The notes: a model not told the origin generated them from the sequence alone. Shown: positions 23,038 through 32,468, counted from the stretch's first letter. The stretch is 64,000 nt of DNA from Pseudarthrobacter oxydans (GCF_013314975.1 NZ_JABTYH010000010.1:62001-126000), one strand, 5' to 3'. Program-made: numbers and translations.

Positions 23038-24532
23038 CACCGAATACAAGGAACCGTCCTACGGCAACTGGCGCCTACCGCGCTCCGCCGGCCTGGGCAA
23101 CCTCGGCGCCATTGGCACCGGAATTGTCATGGCCGGACTGTTGATGGGCATCACCACCTTCGCTATCTGGGGCCTGTTCCCGGGCCTCGCTGTCCTCGCC
23201 GTTGCCGGGGCCAGCGCCTTGTTGCTCACGGTCAAGGACAAGCACGGCCAGTCCGTTGTAGACCGCTTCGGCACCCGCATGACGTTCCGGCTCTCCAAGT
23301 CTTCCGGGACAAACCTCTACCGTTCCGGCCCTTTGGGTGTGACCGAATGGGGCATGTACCAGCTGCCCGGTCTGGCCGCGAAGTCGACCCTGTACGAGTT
23401 CGCCGACTCTTACAAGCGCCCGTTCGCCATGCTGCACGTACCGGCCACCAGCCACTTCACCGTGGTCTTCTCCACCGAGCCCGATGGAGCCTCTCTGGTG
23501 GATCCTGAGCAGGTCGATGCATGGGTCGCTAACTGGGGCGGTTGGCTCGCCGGTCTAGCCGATGAAGCCGGGCTGGACGCCGCGGCGGTGACGGTGGAGA
23601 CCGCGCCCGATTCCGGGTACCGGCTCCGGCACGAGGTCGAGATGAACATTGACCCGAACGCACCGGAATTTGCCCAGGCCATTCTGCGCGAGGTCGTTGA
23701 TACCTACCCGGAGGGATCGGCCACGGTCCGTGCCTGGGTGTCCCTGACTTTCAACGCCTCCCTGCGGTCCGGGTCAAAGAAGCGCACTCCCGAAGATGTT
23801 GCACGGGACCTCGCCTCCCGGATCCCCGGCCTGTCAGCCCGCCTGCAGTCCACCGGAGCAGGTATCGCCCGGCCGATGTCGGCGCAGGAACTCTGCGAGG
23901 TCGTCCGCATCGCCTACGACCCCCCTGCAGCGCTGATCATTGATGAAGCCCACGCCGCCGGTTCCCCCGTGGCCCTGACCTGGGGTGAAGTCGGCCCCAC
24001 CGCCACGCAGGCGAATTGGGATGACTACCGCCACGATTCCGCGTTCTCTGTCTCTTGGACCATGACCGGTGCGCCCCGGGGTTCGGTGAACTCCTCGGTC
24101 CTTTCCCGGCTGCTGGCCCCGCACGGTGACATTGACCGCAAACGCGTCTCCCTGCTCTACCGTCCAATGGATTCCGCGAAAGCCGCCACTGTGGTCGAGC
24201 GCGACCAGAACAATGCCAACGTCCGCATCACTTCCGGAACCCGGCCCAGCGCCCGTGCCCTGGTCGATGCCCGCTCCGCTGTGCAGACTGCCCAGGAAGA
24301 AGCCCGAGGCGCCGGCCTGGTGAACTTCGGCATGGTCGTCACCGCCACAGTGACCGACAGGGAACGGCTGCCTGATGCGGTGGCCGCCATCGAACAGACC
24401 TCCGGCACCGCCCGAGTGCTGTTGCGCCGCGCCTACGGCGCGCAGGACACCGCCTTCGCGGCATCCCTGCCTTTGGGACTCGTTCTGCCCAAGCACAGCA
24501 TGGTCCCTTCCGAAATCAAGGACGCGCTCTAA
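23024..24532 (+). CDS. SCO6880 family transfer protein
   Basis: It starts at GTG 23024, inside the end of the VirB6-like gene, and has 502 residues. Two adjacent membrane helices lie near residues 30-75 ('GTGIVMAGLLMGITTFAIWGLFPGLAVLAVAGASALLL'). A long soluble part matches the SCO6880 family ('LYRSGPLGVTEWGMYQLPGLAAKSTLYEFADSYKRPFAMLHVP'). In actinobacterial T4SS operons this protein sits between VirB6 and VirB4 and combines a PrgI-like membrane part with a VirB4-like N-terminal domain. Its stop overlaps the next start (TAATG). Confidence 0.85.
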   Translation: MAAINTEYKEPSYGNWRLPRSAGLGNLGAIGTGIVMAGLLMGITTFAIWGLFPGLAVLAVAGASALLLTVKDKHGQSVVDRFGTRMTFRLSKSSGTNLYRSGPLGVTEWGMYQLPGLAAKSTLYEFADSYKRPFAMLHVPATSHFTVVFSTEPDGASLVDPEQVDAWVANWGGWLAGLADEAGLDAAAVTVETAPDSGYRLRHEVEMNIDPNAPEFAQAILREVVDTYPEGSATVRAWVSLTFNASLRSGSKKRTPEDVARDLASRIPGLSARLQSTGAGIARPMSAQELCEVVRIAYDPPAALIIDEAHAAGSPVALTWGEVGPTATQANWDDYRHDSAFSVSWTMTGAPRGSVNSSVLSRLLAPHGDIDRKRVSLLYRPMDSAKAATVVERDQNNANVRITSGTRPSARALVDARSAVQTAQEEARGAGLVNFGMVVTATVTDRERLPDAVAAIEQTSGTARVLLRRAYGAQDTAFAASLPLGLVLPKHSMVPSEIKDAL

Positions 24533-26118
24533 TGGCCCTCAAAGACCTTTTGACGTCAATGACAGCAATGCCAGCAAGGAGCGCGCCAACTGACAGGGCT
24601 GGGAAGCAGCCGCGGGAGTCAGGGCCGGGTGCCCGTGGCTGGTCCGGCCGTGGCGGTGGCATGGCTCAACTCGTCCCGTCCGTGAAGGAGTATCGGGGGA
24701 CCACGGTTCAGGTCTGCGGCTTGTGGCCGTTTTCCTCCGGTGCGTCCTCGCCCATGATCGGCGTTCCGCTGGGGCGTCACGAGGAAACTCAGGCGACGGT
24801 CTGCTGTGACCCGATCAGCTGGTTCCAGCGCGCACGCCTCATCTCCAACCCTTCCGCTTTCATCCTCGGCAAACCCGGATTGGGCAAGTCCACGCTGGTC
24901 CGGCGGATGTTCCTGGGCCTCGCCGCACAGGGCGTCAACCCATTGGTTCTGGGTGACCTGAAAGGCGAGCACGTCAAAGCCGTCGAAGCTCTCGGCGGGC
25001 AGGTTATCAAGCTCGGTCGCGGCGTCGGCTACCTGAACATTCTCGATCCGGGCCAGGCCGTCGAGGTTGCCCAGCTCCTCGAGGAACACGGCCACCACGA
25101 AGCCGCCACCCGGGTCCGGGCCGACGCTCACGGCCGCCGGCTGAACATGGTCGTCTCCCTCATCACCATCAGCCGGAACAACCCGCCCACCGACCAGGAA
25201 CAAACCATCCTGGACCGGGCACTGCGGGTCCTCGATGACCGGTTCGATGGCGTCCCGGTCCTGAAAGACCTCCTGGACGTCATCGTCTCCGCCCCGGATG
25301 AGCTGCGGCAGGTCGCACTGGACCGTGGCGACATGAACGTCTACCTGCAGGAAACCCGGGCGCTGGAAGCGACCCTGCTGGGCCTGACCGGGGGAGGGAA
25401 GCTGGGAGAAATTTTCTCCCGGCAAACCACCAACCCCATGAAGCGGGACCGCGCCGTGGTCTTCGACGTCTCCAGCATCGACGAGACCGAAACCGACCTG
25501 CAGGCGGCCGTGCTGCTGGCCTGCTGGTCCTACGGATTCGGAACGGTCAACGTTGCCAACGCCCTCGCTGACGCCGGCCTGGAGCCGCGGCGGAATTACT
25601 TCGTGGTCCTGGATGAGCTGTGGCGGGCGCTGCGCTCCGGCAAGGGCATGGTCGACCGGGTGGACGCCCTGACCCGCCTGAACCGGTCCGTGGGCGTCGG
25701 GCAGATCATGATTTCCCACACCATGTCCGACCTGCTGGCACTGGCGGCGGAAGAGGACCGGATGAAGGCCCGCGGCTTCGTCGAACGCTCCGGGATGGTG
25801 ATCTGTGGCGGCCTGCCGGCCTCGGAGATGCCGCTGCTGACCTCCGCGATCCCCCTGTCCCGGCAGGAGCAGCAGAAGCTCATCTCCTGGCAGGACCCGC
25901 CCGCCTGGGACTCACGCGGCCTCGACGTCGAACCCCCGGGCCGGGGCAAGTTCCTCATCAAGGTCGGCGGCCGTCCCGGCATCCCCGTCCAGATCGGGCT
26001 GACCTCGATTGAGAAGAACGACGGCCTGAACGATACCGACTCCCGGTGGCATGCACCGGCGAACACACTGATGGGCCCGGCAGCACCTGCGCTGCCGGCC
26101 GAAGGAGGCGCCCTGTGA
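24532..26118 (+). CDS. VirB4/TraC-like conjugation ATPase
   Basis: This 528-residue protein has a Walker A at residues 113-121 (GKPGLGKST). The Walker B region is 'RRNYFVVLDELWRALRSGKGM', followed by the sensor-like 'RSVGVGQIMISHTMSDLL'. 'VLGDLKGEHVKAVEALGG' and 'GYLNILDPGQ' are typical of the family. It lacks the usual long N-terminal domain, which is supplied by the SCO6880 protein encoded just upstream. It energises assembly of the channel and substrate transfer at the inner face of the membrane. The stop overlaps the next gene's GTG (GTGA). Confidence 0.9.
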   Translation: MALKDLLTSMTAMPARSAPTDRAGKQPRESGPGARGWSGRGGGMAQLVPSVKEYRGTTVQVCGLWPFSSGASSPMIGVPLGRHEETQATVCCDPISWFQRARLISNPSAFILGKPGLGKSTLVRRMFLGLAAQGVNPLVLGDLKGEHVKAVEALGGQVIKLGRGVGYLNILDPGQAVEVAQLLEEHGHHEAATRVRADAHGRRLNMVVSLITISRNNPPTDQEQTILDRALRVLDDRFDGVPVLKDLLDVIVSAPDELRQVALDRGDMNVYLQETRALEATLLGLTGGGKLGEIFSRQTTNPMKRDRAVVFDVSSIDETETDLQAAVLLACWSYGFGTVNVANALADAGLEPRRNYFVVLDELWRALRSGKGMVDRVDALTRLNRSVGVGQIMISHTMSDLLALAAEEDRMKARGFVERSGMVICGGLPASEMPLLTSAIPLSRQEQQKLISWQDPPAWDSRGLDVEPPGRGKFLIKVGGRPGIPVQIGLTSIEKNDGLNDTDSRWHAPANTLMGPAAPALPAEGGAL

Positions 26119-27884
26119 GTGCACCGAACCGCAAAGGAATGGGCCTCGAAGATGCCCTGCTGGTCTGGCTGGCCATTGGCGCCATCGTCATCTTCGGTGG
26201 CGGCACCTACGCCTCCGTCCATCTCGGTTCTTGGATGGCCGGCATCGACGCGCCCCCTGCGCACCCGATTGACCTGGTCGCCGGGCTCATCAAGGGCAAG
26301 GTGCCCTGGCCAACCCAATCCACAATCGTCGTCTGCGTCATGGCCGGCCTGGTCCTGGCGCTGGCCATCGTCGTGCTCCTGGCATGGAGGAAAGGCGCAT
26401 CGAAGCGTGCCCGCGTGGACAAGGCCGCACGCTACCTGGGCCGCGGCAAGTCCCTCGCCGCGTTCTCCGAAAAGGGAGCACAGGCCAAGGCCGAACGCCT
26501 CGGTATCAAGGACAATCCCGGGATCGTCGTCGGCAAAGTGGTCTCCACCGGCCAGAAATTCGTCCAGTCCTGGGAAGACCTCAGCCTCGACATCTGGGGA
26601 CCACGAACAGGTAAGTCCACCTCCCGGGTGATGCCCGCCATCCTGGACGCACCAGGCGCCGTTGTCTCAACCTCGAACAAGCGCGACGTCGTGGACGGCA
26701 CCCGAGGCGTCCGCGAGGCCACGGCCCCGGTGTGGGTCTTCGATCCGCAGAAGATCGCCCAGGAAGAACCGGACTGGTGGTGGAACCCGCTCTCTTACGT
26801 CACCGACGAAGAAAAGGCCTACAAACTCACCCAGCACTTCTCGGTCGGGTCCCGGGTCCCGGGGTCAAAGCCGGACGCCTACTTCGATCCCAAGGCCGAG
26901 GACATTCTCTCTTCGTACTTCCTCGCGGCCGCACTGGGCGATTTGCCGATCACGCAGGTCTACCTGTGGGTGACGGAGCAGGTCAGCCAGGAACCCATCG
27001 AAATTCTCCGGGAGCATGACTACGAGCTGCAGTACAAGGGCCTGGAGTCGACGCTGAAGCTGGCTGACAAGCAGCGCGACGGTATCTTCGGCACCGCCGA
27101 GAAGATGATCCAGTGCCTCAAGAGCAGGAACACTCTGCGCTGGGTTGCCCCGGCCGGCGGCGCAAGCGTGGCCAGTGATGCCCGCCTGCAGTTCGACCCG
27201 CACGCCTTCACCGCGTCTCAGGAGACGATCTACATCCTGTCCAAGGAAGGGGCCGGCTCAGCCGCCCCGCTCACCACGGCACTGACCGTGGCCATCGCTG
27301 AGGCGATGGAGGAACGGGCCGAGCGCAGCGGCGGCCGACTGCCCAACCCTGCGCTGTTCGCCCTCGATGAGCTGGCCAACGTGGTGCGCTGGGCGGGCCT
27401 GCCAGACCAGTTCAGCCACTACGGCTCCAAGGGCCTGATCGTCATGGGCATCCTGCAGTCCTGGTCCCAGGGCGTCGAACTCTGGGGCGAAGCGAACATG
27501 CGGAAAATCTGGTCAGCCGCGAACGTCAAGGTTTACGGTGGCGGCGTCGCGGAAGAAGGGTTCCTCCGCGCACTCTCGGACCTGATCGGGGACTACAGCT
27601 ACATCAACGTTTCCGTGTCATCAGGGAAGTCCGGGTCCAGCCGCTCCCGCCAGGAGAGCAAGGAACGCATCTTCGATGTTTCCAATCTGGCCGAGCTGGA
27701 CCGCGGCCGCGCCGTTATCCTCGCCTCCGGTGCACCCGCCACATTGGTCCGGACCATGCCCTGGTACACAGGGTCACACAAGGAAGCCGTGGAAGCATCC
27801 ATCAAAAAGTACAGCCCGCAACCGGAGGAAGAACTGGTATCGGTAGCAGCGGCGCCGGCGACAAATCCATGGGTGACCGGGTAG
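26115..27884 (+). CDS. VirD4/TraG-type coupling protein
   Basis: The start is GTG 26115, overlapping the VirB4 stop. It has 589 residues. Two membrane helices lie at about residues 13-33 and 70-91. Walker A is at 162-169 (GPRTGKST), followed by 'VVSTSNKRDVVDGTRG' and 'VWVFDPQKIAQEEPDWWWNPLSYV'. Walker B is 'PALFALDELANVVRWAGLPDQFSHYGSKGLIVMGILQSWSQG', with the TraM-recognition-like C-terminal domain after it. Coupling proteins deliver the relaxase-DNA complex to the channel. No relaxase gene is found in this window, so it must be encoded elsewhere. Confidence 0.9.
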   Translation: MSAPNRKGMGLEDALLVWLAIGAIVIFGGGTYASVHLGSWMAGIDAPPAHPIDLVAGLIKGKVPWPTQSTIVVCVMAGLVLALAIVVLLAWRKGASKRARVDKAARYLGRGKSLAAFSEKGAQAKAERLGIKDNPGIVVGKVVSTGQKFVQSWEDLSLDIWGPRTGKSTSRVMPAILDAPGAVVSTSNKRDVVDGTRGVREATAPVWVFDPQKIAQEEPDWWWNPLSYVTDEEKAYKLTQHFSVGSRVPGSKPDAYFDPKAEDILSSYFLAAALGDLPITQVYLWVTEQVSQEPIEILREHDYELQYKGLESTLKLADKQRDGIFGTAEKMIQCLKSRNTLRWVAPAGGASVASDARLQFDPHAFTASQETIYILSKEGAGSAAPLTTALTVAIAEAMEERAERSGGRLPNPALFALDELANVVRWAGLPDQFSHYGSKGLIVMGILQSWSQGVELWGEANMRKIWSAANVKVYGGGVAEEGFLRALSDLIGDYSYINVSVSSGKSGSSRSRQESKERIFDVSNLAELDRGRAVILASGAPATLVRTMPWYTGSHKEAVEASIKKYSPQPEEELVSVAAAPATNPWVTG

Positions 27885-27895
27885 GGGAGTAGGGC

Positions 27896-28336
27896 ATGAC
27901 TGTCGACATTGGCCGGTTCCGTGAAGCTCCCAGCCCGGACATCGAGGACACTGACGCTACGGCCGGAGAACAGCAGAAACCTCCGGAGCTGGTGTATGGC
28001 TCAGCCGAGGAATTCCTGCACGAGCAGCTGCTTCCTACCTACGTCCGCGATGTCGACGGGCGCGCTGCAAAATGGTGCATCGAATGGTACTTCCACCCCG
28101 AAGCAGTCTCCCGAATAGAGGCGCTGTGGCGGGCATGGGAACACCTACGACTCGACGGAGCCACCGGAATCAGCGTCTGGTTCAAAGACCACGCAGACCA
28201 CCACATGCACGTGCTCCTCGACCCACGCGGACCGTTCTATAAATGCGACATGCAAAAGCACCGAGACCCTGAACACCTCGAACCAAACAAAGCCCCAGCG
28301 GGCTGGTTCCCAGACGTGCGAACTATTCCTGTCTGA
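27896..28336 (+). CDS. DUF4913 family protein
   Basis: The 146-residue protein has the DUF4913 block 'WCIEWYFHPEAVSRIEALWRAWEHLRLDGATGISVWFKDHADHHMHVLLDPRGPFYKCD'. DUF4913 proteins occur at the ends of actinobacterial conjugation operons, as here, 11 bases after the coupling protein gene. No enzymatic role is known. A strong terminator follows, marking the end of the transfer operon. Confidence 0.85.
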   Translation: MTVDIGRFREAPSPDIEDTDATAGEQQKPPELVYGSAEEFLHEQLLPTYVRDVDGRAAKWCIEWYFHPEAVSRIEALWRAWEHLRLDGATGISVWFKDHADHHMHVLLDPRGPFYKCDMQKHRDPEHLEPNKAPAGWFPDVRTIPV

Positions 28337-28371
28337 AAAGTGCAGCTCAGGATGCAGAATCCCGCAACAAC

Positions 28372-28414
28372 AAATCGGGGCTGGAATCAGCAATGATTCC
28401 AGCCCCGATTTTGT
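28372..28414. terminator. Strong terminator of the transfer operon
   Basis: A perfect 18-bp stem starts AAATCGGGGCTGGAATCA (28372-28389), with loop GCAA and the complementary arm at 28394-28411, followed by TTGTTT. It lies between the convergent DUF4913 gene and lsr2 and probably serves both. Confidence 0.85.
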
Positions 28415-28425
28415 TTCCCCTGGCT

Positions 28426-28758
28426 CTAGTGAGCCGCCTCGTACTTCTCTACAACGTCCGCCTGGATACGACCACGTGTATTTACTGTTATGCCGTTCTC
28501 AGCCGCCCACAACCGTACCGCCTTGGCGTCCGGACCACCGTGCGAGGAGGACTTAGTCCGGGCTGCCGGACGGCCCCGTCCGCCAGCTACCTTGCGGCCA
28601 GCGCTGGCAAAGCAGGCCAGTGCTTTACGCAGTTCATTAGCATGCACCTCATTGAGGTCAATTTCATAGTCACTGCCGTCAAGGGCGAAAGAAATCGTTT
28701 CGCTAGCTTCCGAGCCGTCAATATCATCTTCCAGTAGCACTACTGTCTTTTTTGCCAT
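28426..28758 (-). CDS. lsr2: Lsr2-family nucleoid protein
   Basis: It has 110 residues. The N-terminal dimerisation part reads 'KKTVVLLEDDIDGSEASETISFALDGSDYEIDLNEVHANELRKAL'. A basic linker leads to the C-terminal DNA-binding domain 'DAKAVRLWAAENGITVNTRGRIQADVVEKYEAAH', which contains the RGR motif that enters the AT-rich minor groove. Lsr2 silences horizontally acquired AT-rich genes in actinobacteria. A plasmid-borne copy may hide the plasmid or repress its transfer genes. The 235 bases upstream (28759-28993) hold no gene and are partly AT-rich, as a self-regulated promoter would be. Confidence 0.9.
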   Translation of the reverse strand: MAKKTVVLLEDDIDGSEASETISFALDGSDYEIDLNEVHANELRKALACFASAGRKVAGGRGRPAARTKSSSHGGPDAKAVRLWAAENGITVNTRGRIQADVVEKYEAAH

Positions 28759-28993
28759 GAAATAAGGCTATCAGTTTGTTGAACAATTGAATGGCAATGG
28801 GGAGGTGGCACAGAACGGAGCAGTCCACAGCTGTGGGTCAAGCCGGGTTATCCACGGCAGGAAATTGGGAGCCATTGGGGTAGCTCCCTCAGCAGCAGTA
28901 GCGGGGGGTAACCCATCAGGATTGTCCCCGGCTGTGGGCATCCGGACGGATTAAGAGCCGCCTGCGAGCACAAGAACGTTGGTTATGCTCAAC

Positions 28994-30871
28994 TCAGAGC
29001 GCCTTCTGCTCCTCTGCAGTCAGCATTCTCACCAAGACTTTGCTGTCGTGAACGCGCCAGACGTCGTATAGGCCGTCCGGCTCCTCATGCGCGCGTTTGT
29101 AGAAGGTGCCCGCAAATGCGTGGGCGAGGTAGCCCAGGTCAACCTTCGTTTCCGGCAGCTCTATAGCCCAAGGAACAAGCATCACGGTTGTTTCGGCATC
29201 ATCGCTGGCATCCGGATTGTGATCTGTCGAAACAAGGTCCATCTTCAGGGTGAGGGTTTGACCATTTAGGAGGGCCCCCGTTTTGAGAATCTGATGCACA
29301 AGGTTCTCGTCCACATCCGAGAGGTTTGGCATGTGGAGCAGCTGTGGCGTGCGCTCCTGTATCAGACTCAGCGCATGCGCCACGTCGTGCCAGAGATCTG
29401 CGGGTCGAGTGCCTTTTCCTTCGACTGGATTCAGGGGATATCGATGTTCCGGAAGAGGACCAAAGCGAGGAGCGAGAACCAAGGAATTCGGTGCGCACAT
29501 CCTCCTGTAGAAACGCAGGACGGGGAGAGCATCCACGGCGAGCTTGCTGCTGTCGGGAGCCTCAACGTTCAGCTTCAGATTTTGAACCTGCTTGTCCACA
29601 TCGAACCTCAGAACGACATTCATAAGGCCAAGCGCATCCGTTAACAACGTTTCGAGGCCCCTTGGTCCCTTGTCCGTTGGGATGCCGGTGGTGGTGTACT
29701 TGCGTTTGATAGTGAGGGAGTCGACCTGCTGATCGTTTTCATCGACAAGTACCAGGCGAAGCTCGCTAGCACCTTCTGAGATATTGGTGTTGGGGAGGAC
29801 TGCTGCAGCGGCATTTTCGAAATCTCCTCCAAGGCCGCCAGGCAAATTGGCAACACCGTTCACGCTTCCGTCCGGCAATTCGAGTGGGCTGCCAAACTTG
29901 ATGAAGTCTTCTATGGCGGTTGCTTCGGGCGAGCCAGCCTTTGCCGTGAGGTTCACGTTGAACGTCACGGGGGCAAGATCGAACGCCACCCTATTCTTTG
30001 CGTACACGTCGACTTGGACACGTATGGCGCTATTGCCCCATATGGTCGTGCACACAATGCCGGGCTTCTCCCGCTTCAAGGCTGCACGCAGCTCTTCCTC
30101 TACGGGAGCCAGGGACGGTGGCTCTACGTGAACGCCATAGGTATAGAAAGGATCTTCTCGGCTTAGGACCAGCACCGTGTCCTTCAGCTCTTCCGCAAAG
30201 CCGGAGATATCCCAAGACTCGACATCCTCTTTTCTGATGTCCTTCAGCCGCAACCCATGAACTATCGATAACGCCATCTGCTGTATGCGCTCGGCGTTTC
30301 CCCCTAGGTAGTAATCCACAACGTGGGGGTATTCGCTGGCCCAGAGATCACATTGAGTCAGCCCGTCCCAAATGGGTTCTGGCAGCCCTTTGCCAGTGAC
30401 GTAGTCCGCCAACCACTCCTTTGCTTCCAGCGTAGGGTCCCAAGGCATGACGATGTGCCATTCATCGACTTGCAGGTCCTTTACGCGAGGATCCGTAACC
30501 AAGCTGTCGACAGACTTCTCGACCTGCTTCTTCTGGTTTGCAGTCAAAGCTGCTGAAAATTTCTTGACCTGGTAGACACGTGTTTTATCGCTTCTAACCA
30601 GAACATCAATGCCACCATCGCCACTGGAAGGAGTGATTCGTTCCGCTTGCGGGTACTCGGCGCTGATAAACATGGCCACTACGGACTCGATATCTTCCCC
30701 GCTGTATCGTGTCCATTCGACTCGCGACAAGACGTTTCCTTCCTCAATGTTTAGAGCTGATACCGGTGTGGTGGCACTTGCTGCTGTAGCCAAATCAAGA
30801 GACAACACATGGACTTCGACTTCGACAGCAGGCGATGCAGGCAACCCAAGCATTGAGAGGCGGCAAGTCAA
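28994..30871 (-). CDS. Large protein with N-terminal Mrr-like nuclease domain
   Basis: It has up to 625 residues. The N-terminal region contains a PD-(D/E)xK core: 'EDIESVVAMFISAEYP', 'SGDGGIDVLVRSDKTRVYQVKKFSAAL', with Asp89 and Gln101-Val-Lys103 as the likely catalytic residues (Mrr-type D...QxK). After it comes 'WHIVMPWDPTLEAKEWLADYVTGKGLPEPIWDGLTQCDLWASEYPHVVDYYLGG'. About 400 residues of unrecognised, largely beta sequence complete the protein. Such nucleases usually cut modified or foreign DNA, so this is a probable restriction or defence factor. It stands alone, without a methyltransferase. The exact start is uncertain. Confidence 0.75.
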   Translation of the reverse strand: MTCRLSMLGLPASPAVEVEVHVLSLDLATAASATTPVSALNIEEGNVLSRVEWTRYSGEDIESVVAMFISAEYPQAERITPSSGDGGIDVLVRSDKTRVYQVKKFSAALTANQKKQVEKSVDSLVTDPRVKDLQVDEWHIVMPWDPTLEAKEWLADYVTGKGLPEPIWDGLTQCDLWASEYPHVVDYYLGGNAERIQQMALSIVHGLRLKDIRKEDVESWDISGFAEELKDTVLVLSREDPFYTYGVHVEPPSLAPVEEELRAALKREKPGIVCTTIWGNSAIRVQVDVYAKNRVAFDLAPVTFNVNLTAKAGSPEATAIEDFIKFGSPLELPDGSVNGVANLPGGLGGDFENAAAAVLPNTNISEGASELRLVLVDENDQQVDSLTIKRKYTTTGIPTDKGPRGLETLLTDALGLMNVVLRFDVDKQVQNLKLNVEAPDSSKLAVDALPVLRFYRRMCAPNSLVLAPRFGPLPEHRYPLNPVEGKGTRPADLWHDVAHALSLIQERTPQLLHMPNLSDVDENLVHQILKTGALLNGQTLTLKMDLVSTDHNPDASDDAETTVMLVPWAIELPETKVDLGYLAHAFAGTFYKRAHEEPDGLYDVWRVHDSKVLVRMLTAEEQKAL

Positions 30872-31015
30872 AACGAAGCGCAGCTGAGCGCACGACTGGG
30901 CTGCCCGCCCAGCAGTGGCTAGTGCCTGGTAGTGGGGTTACCGTCCGAGGATTTTATGATGCTTTTATGAATATTTCAAGTTGTTTTAGTGCTGCTTTCG
31001 AAGCATGATTGACCC

Positions 31016-31396
31016 ATGGAACCGACTATCCGCGATGACATCTACATGGAAACCACCAAAATGGACATCCATGCTTTGGTTCGTGAGCTCAACGAGAATG
31101 TCGGCGCCACCGTCGTTCAGGCAATGGGCGGCGTGAAAAACCGCACATCGCCCTACAACTGGGCCAAACCCGATGGTCAGGACCCTCGCCCCGAAGTCGA
31201 GGCGCGGCTTCGACTCGGCTACAGAGTGTGGCGAACGTTGGAAAGAGCAGAGGGAAAGCACGTGGCGCTCAGCTGGCTCATGGGCCCAAACCCCCGCCTG
31301 GGTGAGGAGCTACCAGTGCTCTACATTCAACAGCTGCACAGCCGTGAAGTTCTAGGGGCCGCCGAAGCTTTCGTTGACGACACCTACGCCGCGTGA
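31016..31396 (+). CDS. Xre/MbcA/ParS-type antitoxin
   Basis: The 126-residue protein includes an HTH-like part ('LVRELNENVGATVVQAMGGVKNRTSPYNWAKPDGQDPRPEVEARLRLGYRVWRTLERAEG') and the toxin-binding C-terminal segment ('VALSWLMGPNPRLGEELPVLYIQQLHSREVLGAAEAFVDD'). This is the usual partner of RES-domain toxins. The start may be ATG 31016 or an in-frame Met slightly downstream. Two TTTTATGA repeats (30952-30968 region) lie in the promoter and may be the operator. The stop overlaps the toxin's GTG start. Confidence 0.85.
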   Translation: MEPTIRDDIYMETTKMDIHALVRELNENVGATVVQAMGGVKNRTSPYNWAKPDGQDPRPEVEARLRLGYRVWRTLERAEGKHVALSWLMGPNPRLGEELPVLYIQQLHSREVLGAAEAFVDDTYAA

Positions 31397-32202
31397 TCAC
31401 GGAGCGGACCTGCGGCAAGACAGGGCTGCGTCTTGCCGCAGCCACGGCGGAGATTGGATTCAGGGTCGCCAAGGACCGGTACGGCGCCCTCTCTGTCCTT
31501 TCGAACGCCATCGTCGGACCGCTTCCGATCACATCCACAGCCGCGAAGGCTACGCCTGACCGACGCGGGCGTTATGACACGCTCGGATCAACAATTTATC
31601 TTGCCGACTCCAGGCGGTGCGCCTATGCAGAAGTACTGGTTGGATTCCGGAAGGACCGGGCGGCGGTAGCCAAAGTTGCTGAGTCGATCGGCTGGCCAGT
31701 GGACGCTTACATCGCCCAGGTGCTGGAGGACGCCAGAACCAACGGAGTTGACGCCCCCTGGTCGGTCTCAGTGGATTGGCAAATGGACCGATCTATCTAT
31801 GAAATCCAGATGCCTCACAGCGGATGGTGGGCCAGAATGGATCACCCTGATACCCTCAACGCCCTCGAGAAGCTGGCGCCAACAGTGCCGGGGATGACCG
31901 AGGTGCTCCAGGTCCTCACTGCTGGGTCTACCAGCAGTGAGGATAGGGCTGTAACAACGATTCTCGCTGAGATCATCCGACAGCAGGTTCTCGATGATGG
32001 CTCGGAGCCGCTCGGCATCTCTTTCCCTTCCAAAACGCTGTTCGGTCGCTGCTGGGCTTACTGGGACCGCCGCTTCGACGCCGGCTTGCCGTCCGGCTCC
32101 AATGACCTACACCAGCTGTCCTCTCAGAACGTAGGACCGGATCCGGAGTTCACCTACGTGACCGACTACTATGAGCTCCCGTTGCTTGGGCGCCATCCCT
32201 GA
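31393..32202 (+). CDS. RES-domain toxin
   Basis: It starts at GTG 31393, overlapping the antitoxin stop (GTGA). The protein has 269 residues. RES-type features include 'IGFRVAKDRYGALSVL', 'RGRYDTLGSTIYLADSRRCAYAEVLVGFR' (the conserved Arg, Tyr and Glu), and 'SEPLGISFPSKTLFGRCWAYWDRR'. RES toxins such as MbcT degrade or modify NAD and are neutralised by the Xre partner. It is larger than the second RES toxin in this window (235 residues at 47850) and clearly diverged from it. Confidence 0.8.
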   Translation: MITERTCGKTGLRLAAATAEIGFRVAKDRYGALSVLSNAIVGPLPITSTAAKATPDRRGRYDTLGSTIYLADSRRCAYAEVLVGFRKDRAAVAKVAESIGWPVDAYIAQVLEDARTNGVDAPWSVSVDWQMDRSIYEIQMPHSGWWARMDHPDTLNALEKLAPTVPGMTEVLQVLTAGSTSSEDRAVTTILAEIIRQQVLDDGSEPLGISFPSKTLFGRCWAYWDRRFDAGLPSGSNDLHQLSSQNVGPDPEFTYVTDYYELPLLGRHP

Positions 32203-32468
32203 CAACCCATCACAAACTATTTCGTCAGGGTGAGTTCTAGGACTCTGCACTCGCGGTGTGGGGTAATACGCTTTTGGATCCTAGCCTGACACGCTAGCGA
32301 GACCATTCTGACGTCATGTTGGGGTGTGCCCGATCTGGACCCGCGTGCGGGACAAACGTGTTCCCAGTTCGGCATTCCAGAGACTTCGCAGGATCGAGGC
32401 CGAAGAAGATGCAGTGCCATTCGCGTGTGTGGCACCGGTCATATTCCGATGCCAAGGAAAAGATTCAG
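32203..32468. other. Intergenic region between the RES toxin and the catabolic operon promoter
   Basis: There is no recognisable gene in these 266 bases, nor in the leader 32534-32666. An imperfect hairpin near 32253-32300 could terminate the toxin transcript. The catabolic promoter and its operators follow directly. Confidence 0.4.

Noticed and set aside
24619..25719. Minus-strand frame of 366 codons
   Set aside because: It is antisense to the VirB4-like ATPase, which has intact Walker motifs and start-stop overlaps with its neighbours.
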